Source of the DNA: Eoetvoesia sp035555955
GTDB taxonomy: Bacteria > Pseudomonadota > Gammaproteobacteria > Burkholderiales > Burkholderiaceae_B
Reading direction: 5' to 3'
NCBI RefSeq assembly: GCF_035555955.1
Contig: NZ_DATMGA010000012.1
Span: 1-64,000 of the forward strand
Length of the DNA stretch: 64,000 nucleotides
The first letter of the stretch is position 1; each line of letters opens with the position of its first letter. The translations under genes were made by a program, and so were the position numbers. The notes under the pieces are model-generated. The model did not search any database, was not told the origin of the DNA, and saw nothing but the letters and a program-made list of their open reading frames with translations. Below, one piece after another: positions 16,521-24,313 of this stretch.

Positions 16521-16793
16521 ATGGCAACATCTCTCAAGATCGACGACGGCCTGAAAGGCCGTGTCCAGCATCTGGCTGGCCAGCGCCGCCGCTCACCGCA
16601 CTGGATCATGCTCGAAGCCATTCGGCAGTACGTCGAGCGCGAGGAAGCGCGAGAGAACTTCAAGCAGGAAGCCTTGGCGTCCTGGGCTGCTTACAAGGAA
16701 ACAGGCCGCCACCTGACCGGCCAGGAAGTTCGTACTTGGCTGAACACCTGGGGAACCGATGAGGAAATTGCGGTGCCAGAGTGCCACAAGTAA
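16521..16793 (+). CDS. CopG/ParD-like ribbon-helix-helix antitoxin
   Basis: 90 aa. MATSLKIDDGLKGRVQHLAGQRRRSPHWIMLEAIRQYVERE is a ribbon-helix-helix N-terminus that would bind the operon's operator, followed by a helical C-terminal region that usually wraps the toxin. It overlaps the downstream toxin start by 13 bp, indicating co-translation. A palindrome-like AT-rich stretch (TATCACTAGGTATTACCAAGTGATA, abbreviated: TATCACTnGG at 16485 and AAGTGATA at 16500-16508) just upstream could be its operator. Confidence 0.85.
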   Translation: MATSLKIDDGLKGRVQHLAGQRRRSPHWIMLEAIRQYVEREEARENFKQEALASWAAYKETGRHLTGQEVRTWLNTWGTDEEIAVPECHK

Positions 16794-17074
16794 TCGTCAC
16801 CGAAGGCGCGTCAGCAGGCTTGGAGCGGTGTCGTCTGTTCCTGCAAGCCAAGGCACCAGAAGCCGCCAGACGAGCCGGTCAGGCTATTGAAAGGCAATTC
16901 CTGCTGCTGGAAACAGCTCCCGACATTGGCCGACCCTTTCCGGAAATGCCGGAGTTGCGTGAACTGGTTATTGCGTTTGGTGATTCGGGCTATGTCGCCT
17001 TGTACCATCATGAACTGGCCGACGACGCGGTGTACATCCTGGCCTTCCGACACCAGAAAGAGGCAGGCTATTGA
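16781..17074 (+). CDS. ParE/RelE-superfamily toxin
   Basis: 97 aa from a GTG at 16781, overlapping the antitoxin by 13 bp. The C-terminal AVYILAFRHQKEAGY pattern (here DDAVYILAFRHQKEAGY) is typical of ParE/RelE-fold toxins, and GASAGLERCRLFL followed by RAGQAIERQFLLLETAPDIGRPF gives the helical hairpin. ParE members poison gyrase and RelE members cut mRNA; which applies is not clear. A truncated relative lies at 18407-18550. Confidence 0.85.
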   Translation: MPQVIVTEGASAGLERCRLFLQAKAPEAARRAGQAIERQFLLLETAPDIGRPFPEMPELRELVIAFGDSGYVALYHHELADDAVYILAFRHQKEAGY

Positions 17075-17391
17075 AACGGGGTTGTCCGAGCAAACAGTCC
17101 CCGAAAAGGACTCATTATGCTCTTGTGCCCGCTCTTTCCCTTTGCCCGGTTCCCCTCGCTGCCAGGTTCGGATGCCACGCACAGCTATCCCAAAGATGCT
17201 CATACTGACCTGTCGGGATCTCGCGCGTGTTGTTATCTTTTAATTCTTGTTCCAGTTCTAGTGCCGTGACTTCGGCATCAGCGACACGTAACCAACGCGT
17301 TTCGGGCCCGCATCCCAAATCACTCCCCAGCTATTGACCACGGTCGCAAGAGCCGCATAAAATCAGGCCAGCCGGGGAGTTTTTCGAGTGA
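17075..17391. other. Non-coding tail of the integrated element
   Basis: No supported gene in this 317-bp stretch. A minus-strand open frame (17115-17318) includes RWLRVADAEVTALELEQELK, which has protein-like composition, but it has no ribosome site and its other end looks random. It may be a decayed gene fragment. Confidence 0.4.
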
Positions 17392-17406
17392 GCCCCAGGC
17401 CACCAC
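17392..17406 (+). repeat. attR: right direct repeat of the tRNA-Phe element
   Basis: GCCCCAGGCCACCAC, identical to the tRNA-Phe 3' end at 14284-14298, with TTCGA at matching spacing upstream. It is not part of a second tRNA: no acceptor or anticodon arm precedes it. It marks the original tRNA 3' end left behind by integration. Confidence 0.88.
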
Positions 17407-17414
17407 ATACACTG

Positions 17415-17442
17415 AACCCAACCCTTGCCGGTTGGGTTTTTT
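17415..17442 (+). terminator. Rho-independent terminator, probably the original tRNA-Phe terminator
   Basis: A perfect 9-bp stem AACCCAACC/GGTTGGGTT with a 6-nt loop and a T run. It begins 8 bp after attR, the distance expected downstream of a tRNA gene, and nothing just upstream on this strand needs it except the displaced tRNA. Confidence 0.85.
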
Positions 17443-17499
17443 GTTGCCTGGAAGAAACAAGGGCTCTTCCCATGTATGGGAGATCTGGAATACCCGAGT

Positions 17500-18021
17500 T
17501 CAAGACTCCTGCAATTGACGTATCGTCGCCATCGGCAGGAACAACCGCCGGGTATTGTTCGGAAAAACAATAAACCCGTATTTGCGATAGAACTTGGCGG
17601 CAGCAGCGTCTTTCGCATCCACGACCATGGCGTGTACCGCCATCACTTGTGTTGCAAGCAACGTGCGGTACATCGCATCCATGAGCAGGAACTCGCCCAA
17701 GCCCGATCCCTGAGCATCGCGATCGACAGCCAAGCGACCAAGCAGGACAGCCGGAACGGGATAGCGCGGCAGTTTCCTGGCCTGTTCCGCAGGCAGTTCA
17801 TCGCGCTGGAAGCTCATCGCACTCAGACTGTAATAACCGCAGATCGCCACGGTTTCGGGCCGCACAGCCACAAAGACACGAGCAACATCCCGTTTGATGT
17901 CCTGCGAAGCATGCTCTCGCAGATAGCGGTCAAGTTCAGCAGCGCCACAGGAGAAAGCAGTGCGATCATGTACCTTGCTATCAAACGCCAAGGCCTGCCA
18001 TGGTGATGGCATGGCTGTCAT
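17500..18021 (-). CDS. GNAT-family toxin (TacT/AtaT-like acetyltransferase)
   Basis: 173 aa. The acetyl-CoA loop LAVDRDAQGSGLGEFLL (about 95-111) and the C-terminal FYRKYGFIVFPNNTRRLFLPM are typical of tRNA-acetylating toxins that block translation by modifying aminoacyl-tRNA. N-terminal FSCGAAELDRYLREHASQD is the usual start of this group. Its ATG overlaps the antitoxin stop by 4 bp (ATGA). It lies just outside attR, so it belongs to the host side or to another insertion. Target tRNA cannot be predicted. Confidence 0.88.
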   Translation of the reverse strand: MTAMPSPWQALAFDSKVHDRTAFSCGAAELDRYLREHASQDIKRDVARVFVAVRPETVAICGYYSLSAMSFQRDELPAEQARKLPRYPVPAVLLGRLAVDRDAQGSGLGEFLLMDAMYRTLLATQVMAVHAMVVDAKDAAAAKFYRKYGFIVFPNNTRRLFLPMATIRQLQES

Positions 18022-18299
18022 TCAGCCGACTTCTGATACTTGGCAAACGCCTTCCGCAACGCGGCATTCGGCGCGGGAGGATTGTTCAAAGCGTCGTAAA
18101 ATACCTTCCAGTCCGCCGCCGACAGCGCTACGGCCTCGTTCTCGCGAATGACCTTTTCGGCTTCGGCCAAAGCCGTCGTCAGCACGAACTGGCTCACTGT
18201 CTTATGACGGTAGTTAGCCGCGCGTTGTAGCGCGGTCTTGGCCTCAGCGTTCAGGCGCACCTGAAGTCGATCACCTTTTGCTTCTACTATGTTGGACAT
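18018..18299 (-). CDS. DUF1778 antitoxin (TacA-like)
   Basis: 93 aa from MSNIVEAKGDRLQVRL. This is a ribbon-helix-helix DNA-binding domain (about 1-50, RLNAEAKTALQRAANYRHKTVSQFVL) plus a C-terminal toxin-neutralising tail (LSAADWKVFYDALNNPPAPNAALRKAFAKY), the standard DUF1778 form. It precedes and overlaps the GNAT toxin by 4 bp, so it is co-translated. It likely autorepresses. A 20-codon upstream extension is rejected because the family starts at MSN. Confidence 0.88.
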   Translation of the reverse strand: MSNIVEAKGDRLQVRLNAEAKTALQRAANYRHKTVSQFVLTTALAEAEKVIRENEAVALSAADWKVFYDALNNPPAPNAALRKAFAKYQKSAE

Positions 18300-18406
18300 G
18301 GCAAGCCTCTCGGAATAGAATAATAATTGTACGCCCAAATGGAGTACAAACCAAGACATGCTCTAGTCGTTGACGCCTAAGCTCTGCGGGCTCAATGGTT
18401 GCATCT

Positions 18407-18550
18407 ATGGGACAAGCAATCATCACCGAAGGCGCATCGGAGGGCCTGGAGCGGTGCCGTCTGTTCCTGCAAACCAAGGCACCGGAAGCCGTCCGGCAAG
18501 CCATTGAAAGGCAATTCCTGCCGCTGTGTTATTTGAACATGTTGTTGTAG
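18407..18550 (+). pseudogene. Truncated duplicate of the island ParE-like toxin
   Basis: Frame from ATG 18407 reads MGQAIITEGASEGLERCRLFL then KAPEAV and AIERQFLPL, matching residues 4 to about 43 of the toxin at 16781-17074 closely at DNA level, then diverging at about 18525 into the 3' end of the TRAP permease gene (opposite strand). The rest of the toxin and its antitoxin are absent. It marks a deletion or recombination junction. Confidence 0.8.
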
Positions 18551-20265
18551 TCCTGGTCGGACGGAGCCGACGGTGCGGCGCCGGAAGAAGTATTGCCCGA
18601 ACCCGTCTTGCCGTCGTCATAAACCCCATATCCCGCACCACCATAGCCACCAAAATTCCCGGGATCTATTTTGATTTCATCAATATTGATCTGGGGACGA
18701 TCTGCCTTGTAATGCGTAACTATGCGCGGGAACATCAATACAGCTACCACCATGACGATCTGGATAACGATGAATGGCAACGAGCCCCAGTAGATCTGAC
18801 CCGTCGTGACCTTGGCGATTAATTTGCCGGTTACCTTATCTTTGTAGTCGCTCTTGGGTGCCACAGATCTGAGATAAAACAGTGCAAAGCCAAATGGTGG
18901 ATGCATGAAGGACGTCTGCATATTGACGGCCAGCAGCACACCCAGCCAGATCAAGTCGATGCCCATCTTGTCAGCCACGGGGCCGATCAGCGGCACGATG
19001 ATGAAGGCCAGTTCGAAGAAGTCCAGGAAAAAGGCCAAACCAAACGTCAACAGGCTGACGACAATCAGAAAGCCCATCTGGCCACCCGGCAGGCCGGTCA
19101 GCAGATGTTCCACCCACAGATCGCCATTGACGCCGCGAAAGGTCAGACTGAACACCGACGAGCCGATCAGGATGAACACCACGAAGCAAGTCAGGGTTGT
19201 AGTGGTATCCATGGCCTGGCGCAGCAGCTTCAGGTTCAAGCGACGCTTGATGATCGCCATGATCAAGGCACCGACAGCCCCCATTGCGCCGCCTTCGGTA
19301 GGCGTGGCCACGCCGATGAAGATCGTGCCCAACACCAGAAAGATCAGCGCCAGCGGCGGAATCATGACGAAGGTGACACGCTCGGCGATCTTCGACAGCA
19401 GCCCCAGGCGCAGGATCTTGTTCAGCGCAGCCATGACGAAGGCCGCAGCCCCCCACAGCAGAATGCTGGTGACGATCAGTTCGTCCACATGGGCCTGCCC
19501 GTTCAGCAACAGTTTCACCCCGCCGACCGAAACCGCAACTGATAGGGCCATCAGCACCAGCAAGGACACCACGCCGTGCCCACCATTGGGCTCAATGAAC
19601 GTGCGGGCGTCCGGCGGGATGGCGGGCGCCGCCTTGGGGCGAAACAAGGCCATTACCACCACATACAGTACGTACAACCCCGTCAGGGCGAAGCCCGGCA
19701 GGAATGCACCCTTGTACATATCGCCGATAGAACGTCCCAACTGGTCAGCCAGCACGATCAGCACGAGCGACGGCGGAATGATCTGCGACAAGGTACCCGA
19801 TGCGGCGATCACGCCGGTCGCAAGCCGGCGGTCATAGCCGTAGCGCAACATGATGGGCAGCGAGATCAGGCCCATGGAAATGACCGAGGCTGACACCACA
19901 CCAGTCGTCGCGGCCAGCATGGCCCCTACCAGAACCACAGCAATCGCCAGACCGCCACGCAGCGGGCCGAACAACTGCCCGACCGTTTCCAGCAGGTCTT
20001 CGGCCATACCGGAACGCTCCAGGATCAACCCCATAAAGGTGAAGAACGGCACAGCCAGCAGAGATTCATTGGACATGACCCCGAACACTCGCTGCGGCAA
20101 GGCCTGGAACAAGGACGGCGACAGCAACCCCAGATCGATGCCGATCAGGCCGAACAGTATGCCATTGGCCGCCAGCGAAAAAGCAACAGGAAACCCTAGC
20201 AACAGCAAAATGACCAACATACCGAACATGACCGGCGCCATATAGGCAAGCAAGAAAGCTTCCAT
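18529..20265 (-). CDS. TRAP transporter large permease (DctM type)
   Basis: 578 aa, longer than the usual 430 because of extra membrane segments in the middle (about 230-300) and a glycine-rich hydrophilic tail (about 530-578). Typical segments: FGLIGIDLGLL, LLAVPFFTFMGLILERSG, MLAATTGVVSASVISMGLISLPIML, SGTLSQIIPPSLVLIVLAD, and GVATPTEGGAMGAVGAL. It forms the transport channel driven by sodium gradients in the inner membrane with DctQ and a periplasmic binding protein. Long DctM forms of this type occur with TakP-like (2-oxoacid/carboxylate) binding proteins. Its 3' end abuts the broken toxin copy. Confidence 0.92.
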   Translation of the reverse strand: MEAFLLAYMAPVMFGMLVILLLLGFPVAFSLAANGILFGLIGIDLGLLSPSLFQALPQRVFGVMSNESLLAVPFFTFMGLILERSGMAEDLLETVGQLFGPLRGGLAIAVVLVGAMLAATTGVVSASVISMGLISLPIMLRYGYDRRLATGVIAASGTLSQIIPPSLVLIVLADQLGRSIGDMYKGAFLPGFALTGLYVLYVVVMALFRPKAAPAIPPDARTFIEPNGGHGVVSLLVLMALSVAVSVGGVKLLLNGQAHVDELIVTSILLWGAAAFVMAALNKILRLGLLSKIAERVTFVMIPPLALIFLVLGTIFIGVATPTEGGAMGAVGALIMAIIKRRLNLKLLRQAMDTTTTLTCFVVFILIGSSVFSLTFRGVNGDLWVEHLLTGLPGGQMGFLIVVSLLTFGLAFFLDFFELAFIIVPLIGPVADKMGIDLIWLGVLLAVNMQTSFMHPPFGFALFYLRSVAPKSDYKDKVTGKLIAKVTTGQIYWGSLPFIVIQIVMVVAVLMFPRIVTHYKADRPQINIDEIKIDPGNFGGYGGAGYGVYDDGKTGSGNTSSGAAPSAPSDQDYNNMFK

Positions 20266-20267
20266 GG

Positions 20268-20879
20268 TCAGCGCTCCTCGTGCGAGGCAGCCTCGCGCCG
20301 CCCGGCATCCTGGGCGATCTCATCAGCCAGTGCTTCTTCAGCCGATTTCCCGGAGTGTGTATCCCGGGGATCCGGGCACCGTCCGGCCAGACAGCCGATG
20401 CACTTTATCAAATGCGACAGGCCCGCCGCCACCAGTAATGCGAACCCTATGGGCAACAGAATCTTGGCCGGCCAGCGAACCAGGCCGCCAGCATTGGAAG
20501 ACTGCTCCAGATTCACGAAGGAATCCATGAAGAAAGGCCAGGACAGCCACATGATCAGGATGGCCATGGGCAGCAGGAAGAAAAGCACCCCTAAGATCTC
20601 GATCAGGAGCTGCGTCCGACGAGAGAAGCGGGACGCCAACACATCGACGCGAACGTGCTCGTTCTTCAACAGGGTATAGCCGGCAGCCAGCAGAAAGACG
20701 CCGCCAAACAGATACCATTGCAATTCGAGCCAGGCATTGGAACTGACATTGAATACCTTACGAACCGTCGCGTTGATGGCGCTAACGAGCACGGCAAGCA
20801 GAATCAACCAGGTCACAGCCTGGCCCACGCGGCGATTGATCACATCAATCGCCCGTGACAGGGCTAGGAGTGCATTCAT
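20268..20879 (-). CDS. TRAP transporter small permease (DctQ type)
   Basis: 203 aa from the ATG at 20879 (a TTG four codons upstream is possible; no clear ribosome site for either). Four membrane helices and the DctQ signature around NAWLELQWYLFGGVFLLAAGYTLLKNEHVRVDVL. A C-terminal hydrophilic tail extends beyond the usual 170-180 residues. It lies 2 bp upstream of the large permease and 122 bp downstream of the binding-protein gene, with a strong hairpin in that gap. Confidence 0.9.
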   Translation of the reverse strand: MNALLALSRAIDVINRRVGQAVTWLILLAVLVSAINATVRKVFNVSSNAWLELQWYLFGGVFLLAAGYTLLKNEHVRVDVLASRFSRRTQLLIEILGVLFFLLPMAILIMWLSWPFFMDSFVNLEQSSNAGGLVRWPAKILLPIGFALLVAAGLSHLIKCIGCLAGRCPDPRDTHSGKSAEEALADEIAQDAGRREAASHEER

Positions 20880-20916
20880 GGTAAAAGTCAATCAAAAAGG
20901 AGAGAACCCCAGACAC

Positions 20917-20946
20917 GCATCAGCCCCCGCAAGCGGGGGCTGATGC
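20917..20946 (-). other. Perfect 14-bp intercistronic hairpin between TRAP binding protein and permease genes
   Basis: GCATCAGCCCCCGC and its exact complement are separated by only 2 nt (AA on the plus strand). No T run follows immediately on the minus strand, so it is more likely an mRNA-stabilising or attenuating structure that keeps binding-protein mRNA in excess than a full terminator. Confidence 0.7.
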
Positions 20947-21001
20947 TAGGAAACGACAATACGGGCCGGTGGCAGGCAGCCGGCACAAAACGCGCACATG
21001 C

Positions 21002-22090
21002 TTATTTCGCAACGGTTGCCAGATACTGGTCGAAGCTGCCTTCGGCAACCCGGAACCAAGGAATCTCATGGTCGCGGAAGGCCATGTAAGCGTCGTGGAT
21101 CTTCTTGAAGTTGGGATCCTTGGCCGAGAGTTCGGCGTAGGTAGCCTGGGCCGCCTTGTAACAAGCGTCCATGACCGGCTTCGGGAAGGCGCGCAGCTTG
21201 GCACCTTCGCCGATCAAGCGCTTCAAGGCATTGGGGTTTTCCGCATCGTAGGTGGCGATCATGGTGTTAGTCGCCAGGGCAGATGCCTGATCCAACACGG
21301 CCTGGTAGTGTTTCGGCAGGGCTTCGTATTTATCCTTGTTTACGTACAGGGACACCTGCAGCGTGCCTTCCCACCAACCCGGGAAGTAGTAATACGGAGC
21401 CACCCGATGAAAGCCCATCTTTTCATCGTCGTAGGGGCCGATCCATTCAGCGGCGTCGATCGTGCCTTTTTCCAGGGATGGGTAGATGTCGCCACCCGCA
21501 ATCTGCTGCGGCACAACGCCCAGCTTCATCAGCACGGCGCCAGCGAAAGCGGAGGCGCGAAACTTCAAGCCTTTCAGGTCTTCGACTGTTTTGATCTCCT
21601 TGCGGAACCAGCCGCCCATCTGGGTGCCCGTGTAACCGCACGGGAAATTGATGATATTGAACTTCGCGTACATGTCGCGTAGAACCTTCAGCCCACCGCC
21701 GTGAAGCACCCAAGCGTTCATCTGACGCGTATTCATCCCGAACGGCACGGCGCTGTCAAAGCACAGCGCGGGATCCTTGCCGTAATAGTAGTAGGATGCG
21801 GTGTGCCCGCATTCGACGGTGCCATTTTGCACGCCATCGAGCACGCCCAACGCCGGCAGGATCTCCCCCCCCGGAAAGGCACGGATCTGGAATTTTCCGC
21901 CCGTGGCTTCGGAGACGAACTTCGCGACGTTTTCGCCGCCGGAATAAATCGCATCCGCACTGCGCGGGAAACTGGAAGCCAGGCGCCACTGGAGCGCTGG
22001 CGCATTCTGGGCAAACACGGGGGCGGCGAGAGTAGTGCCACCTGCGGCCACGCCAAAGGCGGCCTTCTTTAGGAAGGAACGACGTTGCAT
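21002..22090 (-). CDS. TRAP transporter substrate-binding protein (DctP, TakP-like)
   Basis: 362 aa. The N-terminus MQRRSFLKKAAFGVAAGGTTLAAPVFAQ is a twin-arginine-type signal with probable cleavage after AQ or nearby. The mature protein starts LQWRLASSFPRS, and contains GGDIYPSLEKGTIDAAEWIGPYDD, both typical of the TakP/2-oxoacid-type group, whose members bind carboxylates. It is the first gene of a TRAP operon; its own promoter should lie in the 143-bp gap before the amidase stop. The substrate may be related to the adjacent amidase/monooxygenase pathway but is unknown. Confidence 0.92.
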   Translation of the reverse strand: MQRRSFLKKAAFGVAAGGTTLAAPVFAQNAPALQWRLASSFPRSADAIYSGGENVAKFVSEATGGKFQIRAFPGGEILPALGVLDGVQNGTVECGHTASYYYYGKDPALCFDSAVPFGMNTRQMNAWVLHGGGLKVLRDMYAKFNIINFPCGYTGTQMGGWFRKEIKTVEDLKGLKFRASAFAGAVLMKLGVVPQQIAGGDIYPSLEKGTIDAAEWIGPYDDEKMGFHRVAPYYYFPGWWEGTLQVSLYVNKDKYEALPKHYQAVLDQASALATNTMIATYDAENPNALKRLIGEGAKLRAFPKPVMDACYKAAQATYAELSAKDPNFKKIHDAYMAFRDHEIPWFRVAEGSFDQYLATVAK

Positions 22091-22233
22091 GAGAGAGACC
22101 CCCTATGAGTTGTTGGTAAACCCGAATATTTTTAATGTTCTGCAAACAACGCAAGAGCGCGAATTTTCTCTCGGGCAAGGGGCTGGCGCAATAAGTAGTT
22201 ACGCTTAATACGCACCAGAACTGAATCTGCAGC

Positions 22234-23574
22234 CTAAATACGACGCAGCGCGGCCTCGACAGCCAGGGCCACCGGGGCCAGGCGGCTGTCGTCGCCGCCC
22301 GAGGCGGACAGCATCAAACCCACCGGCAGTTCGCCGGCGTCGTGGCACGGCAGGCTGAACGAGCACCCATCCATGAAATTGATGGCGAAAGTATTGCGCA
22401 GCAACAGGCCATTGACCCTGAAGAAGGCCTCGTCGCTGGAAACCAGGGGTTCGATCTCGGGCGCAACGATGGGTACGGTCGGGCAGGCCAGCGCGTCGTA
22501 CGGGGCCAGAACGGTTCGGGTGCGGGCTATCCAGTCCCGGCGGGCATCCAGCATGTGGATGTAGTCGGCGGCGCTGGCTACCGAACCGCCCGCGATACGC
22601 TGGGCCACCCGCTGGTCGAAGGCATCGCGATGGCGGGCCAGGCGTTCGCGATGCACGGAATAGGCCTCGACGGCGGAAAAACCGCCCGGCGCATTCAAAT
22701 GCTTGATCTCGGCCAGCTCTTTGAAGGGAATTCGTTCAATCAATGCGCCAGCGGAGGACAACCGCTGCAGCGTATTGTCGAAGGCGCGGGCAACGGCCGG
22801 CTCGATGTCGTCGAACATAAGCGTTTCGGGAACGGCCAGCCGCATGCCCTTGAGCGAGCGCGGCCGCACATCCAGCGGCGCGCCGGACAACGCCGCATCG
22901 ACCGTCAGGCAGTCTTCCACACTGCGGGTCATGGCGCACACGGTATCGAGCGTGCGCGCCAGCTCGAAGCTGCCTGCGCCCGGCACGCGAGATTGCGTGT
23001 TCTTGAACCCGACCAGGCCGCACAAGGCGGCCGGTATCCGAATCGAACCGCCCGTGTCCGACCCCAGCCCGGCCACCGCCAGCCCCAGGGCCACCGATAC
23101 CGCGGCACCGGAAGAAGAACCACCGGGAATACGCGCTAGCTGCGGGTCGGCCGGGTTGCGGGGCGTTCCGTAATGGGGGTTGATGCCCACCCCCGAAAAC
23201 GCGAATTCGGTCATATTGGTCTTGCCGACAATGGCCGCGCCCTGCCTGCGCAGCCGGGACACAGCCTCGGCATCGATCGGGGGAGCCGCGTCGTTCTTGC
23301 ACACTACGCTGCCCGCCAGGGTCGGCTCGCCAGCGACATCGAAGAGATCCTTGACCGACACCGGCAAGCCGGCCAGCGGCGGCAAGGCCACCCCCGCCGC
23401 CAAAGCGTCATCGGCATACCGCGCCGCCGCCAGCGCCGCATGCGCGTACTGCCGGGTAAACACGTGCTGCGCCAATGGCGAGGCTGCCCGGTCCAGAGCC
23501 TGGCTGACCACGGCTTCATGCGTGGTATCGCCCCGCGCAATGCTCGCACGCAATTCGGAGATGGTTGAGTTCAT
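22234..23574 (-). CDS. Amidase-signature hydrolase (module 1)
   Basis: 446 aa. The Ser-cisSer-Lys triad is intact: K75 in SVKDLFD, S154 in PGGSSSG and S177 in SDTGGSIRIP. Members hydrolyse amides to carboxylate plus ammonia or amine in the cytoplasm. It closely resembles the amidase at 62066-63424, sharing long runs such as GINPHYGTP. It is preceded on the same strand by the DUF2848 gene (9 bp gap), cupin, flavin reductase and monooxygenase, so it probably acts late in that pathway. GatA is unlikely because gatB/gatC are absent. Confidence 0.92.
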   Translation of the reverse strand: MNSTISELRASIARGDTTHEAVVSQALDRAASPLAQHVFTRQYAHAALAAARYADDALAAGVALPPLAGLPVSVKDLFDVAGEPTLAGSVVCKNDAAPPIDAEAVSRLRRQGAAIVGKTNMTEFAFSGVGINPHYGTPRNPADPQLARIPGGSSSGAAVSVALGLAVAGLGSDTGGSIRIPAALCGLVGFKNTQSRVPGAGSFELARTLDTVCAMTRSVEDCLTVDAALSGAPLDVRPRSLKGMRLAVPETLMFDDIEPAVARAFDNTLQRLSSAGALIERIPFKELAEIKHLNAPGGFSAVEAYSVHRERLARHRDAFDQRVAQRIAGGSVASAADYIHMLDARRDWIARTRTVLAPYDALACPTVPIVAPEIEPLVSSDEAFFRVNGLLLRNTFAINFMDGCSFSLPCHDAGELPVGLMLSASGGDDSRLAPVALAVEAALRRI

Positions 23575-23583
23575 GAATTAACC

Positions 23584-24300
23584 CTAAGCGATGACGGGCC
23601 AGGCCTTTACCGTGTAGCGATGAACGATGGCGCGGCCTCTGGCGGGGTCGCGCAGCGAGATTTCCATGGACGACGCGGGCCGGATCGCCTTGCCCGCCGC
23701 GTTTGGAATGGCCCCCAGCGTGCCGCAGAACATGAAACTGCCCAGCTCGGCCGATTGACCGAAACAGCCGTCGCGCAGGGATTCGAGCGGGCGGATCGAT
23801 GCCAGCGTGCCCTGCTGATAGTCCACCCACCGGCCGTCTTCCAGGATTCTGGATGCAAGCTGAATGTCGTCCTGCCGCCCTGCCACGTCGCGCCAGCGCC
23901 AGGCCGAGGTGGCCAGAGGCTTGGGGCACATCTGCTTGGATACCGCGACCGAATAGCTTTCAACCGTGCGGTCGGTGTGGTCGGAACCGACGGTAAGCCA
24001 CCATTCGCCTTCGGCAAAGAACAAAGCGGGCTCGGCCTCGCCGGAACTATCGGGCCCCACCACTTCGACCGAGTCGGACTGAACCAGCAGGCCGCGGCCC
24101 GCGTGGTAGTACAAGGGCACGGCCGACGGGCGCGGCACACCCAGGGCTTCGAGCTCCTGAATGTGATGCTCGATGGCCGCCGTGTCGCGGCCCGTCCAGC
24201 CGGCGATGATGAACTTGCTGGGCGGCACGGCCAGCAAGCGTGTGGCCACCGTTCCGTCCGCCTGCACGGATTCGCAGGAAAAATAAAGTGGGTTCGTCAT
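23584..24300 (-). CDS. DUF2848 protein (module 1)
   Basis: 238 aa from MTNPLYFSC; a 49-codon upstream extension overlaps the cupin gene and is rejected. DUF2848 proteins are distant relatives of the fumarylacetoacetate hydrolase fold. Conserved stretches GWTGRDTAAIEHHIQELEALGV, SSGEAEPALF, GSDHTDRTVE and VSKQMCPKP are shared with the second copy at 61288-61968. The E and D residues in these are possible metal ligands by analogy with FAH enzymes; the reaction is not known. It sits between the cupin and amidase genes in a tight operon. Confidence 0.85.
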   Translation of the reverse strand: MTNPLYFSCESVQADGTVATRLLAVPPSKFIIAGWTGRDTAAIEHHIQELEALGVPRPSAVPLYYHAGRGLLVQSDSVEVVGPDSSGEAEPALFFAEGEWWLTVGSDHTDRTVESYSVAVSKQMCPKPLATSAWRWRDVAGRQDDIQLASRILEDGRWVDYQQGTLASIRPLESLRDGCFGQSAELGSFMFCGTLGAIPNAAGKAIRPASSMEISLRDPARGRAIVHRYTVKAWPVIA

Positions 24301-24313
24301 GGCTGATGAGGGC

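Larger units (their letters stand above)
14284..17406 (+). mobile_element. Miniature integrated element in tRNA-Phe (about 3.1 kb)
   Basis: Bounded by the 15-bp direct repeats in tRNA-Phe and at 17392-17406. It carries a tyrosine recombinase of P4 type with a damaged 5' end, an unknown 270-aa protein and a ParD/ParE-like pair. Base composition looks lower in GC than the flanking genes. The tRNA's likely terminator lies just past the right repeat, as expected if 3.1 kb had been inserted between gene and terminator. With a broken integrase it is probably immobile. Confidence 0.85.

Noticed and set aside
17115..17318. 67-codon minus-strand frame at the tail of the tRNA-Phe element
   Set aside because: Part of it has plausible protein composition but the rest does not, and there is no start signal; at most a gene fragment.
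17392..17406. Possible second tRNA gene at the right repeat
   Set aside because: Only the 3' acceptor end is present; there is no D, anticodon or 5' acceptor arm.
17466..17484. Small palindrome TCCCATGTATGGGA after the tRNA terminator
   Set aside because: Short stem, no T run and no gene that it would serve; likely chance or part of the GNAT gene's 3' region.
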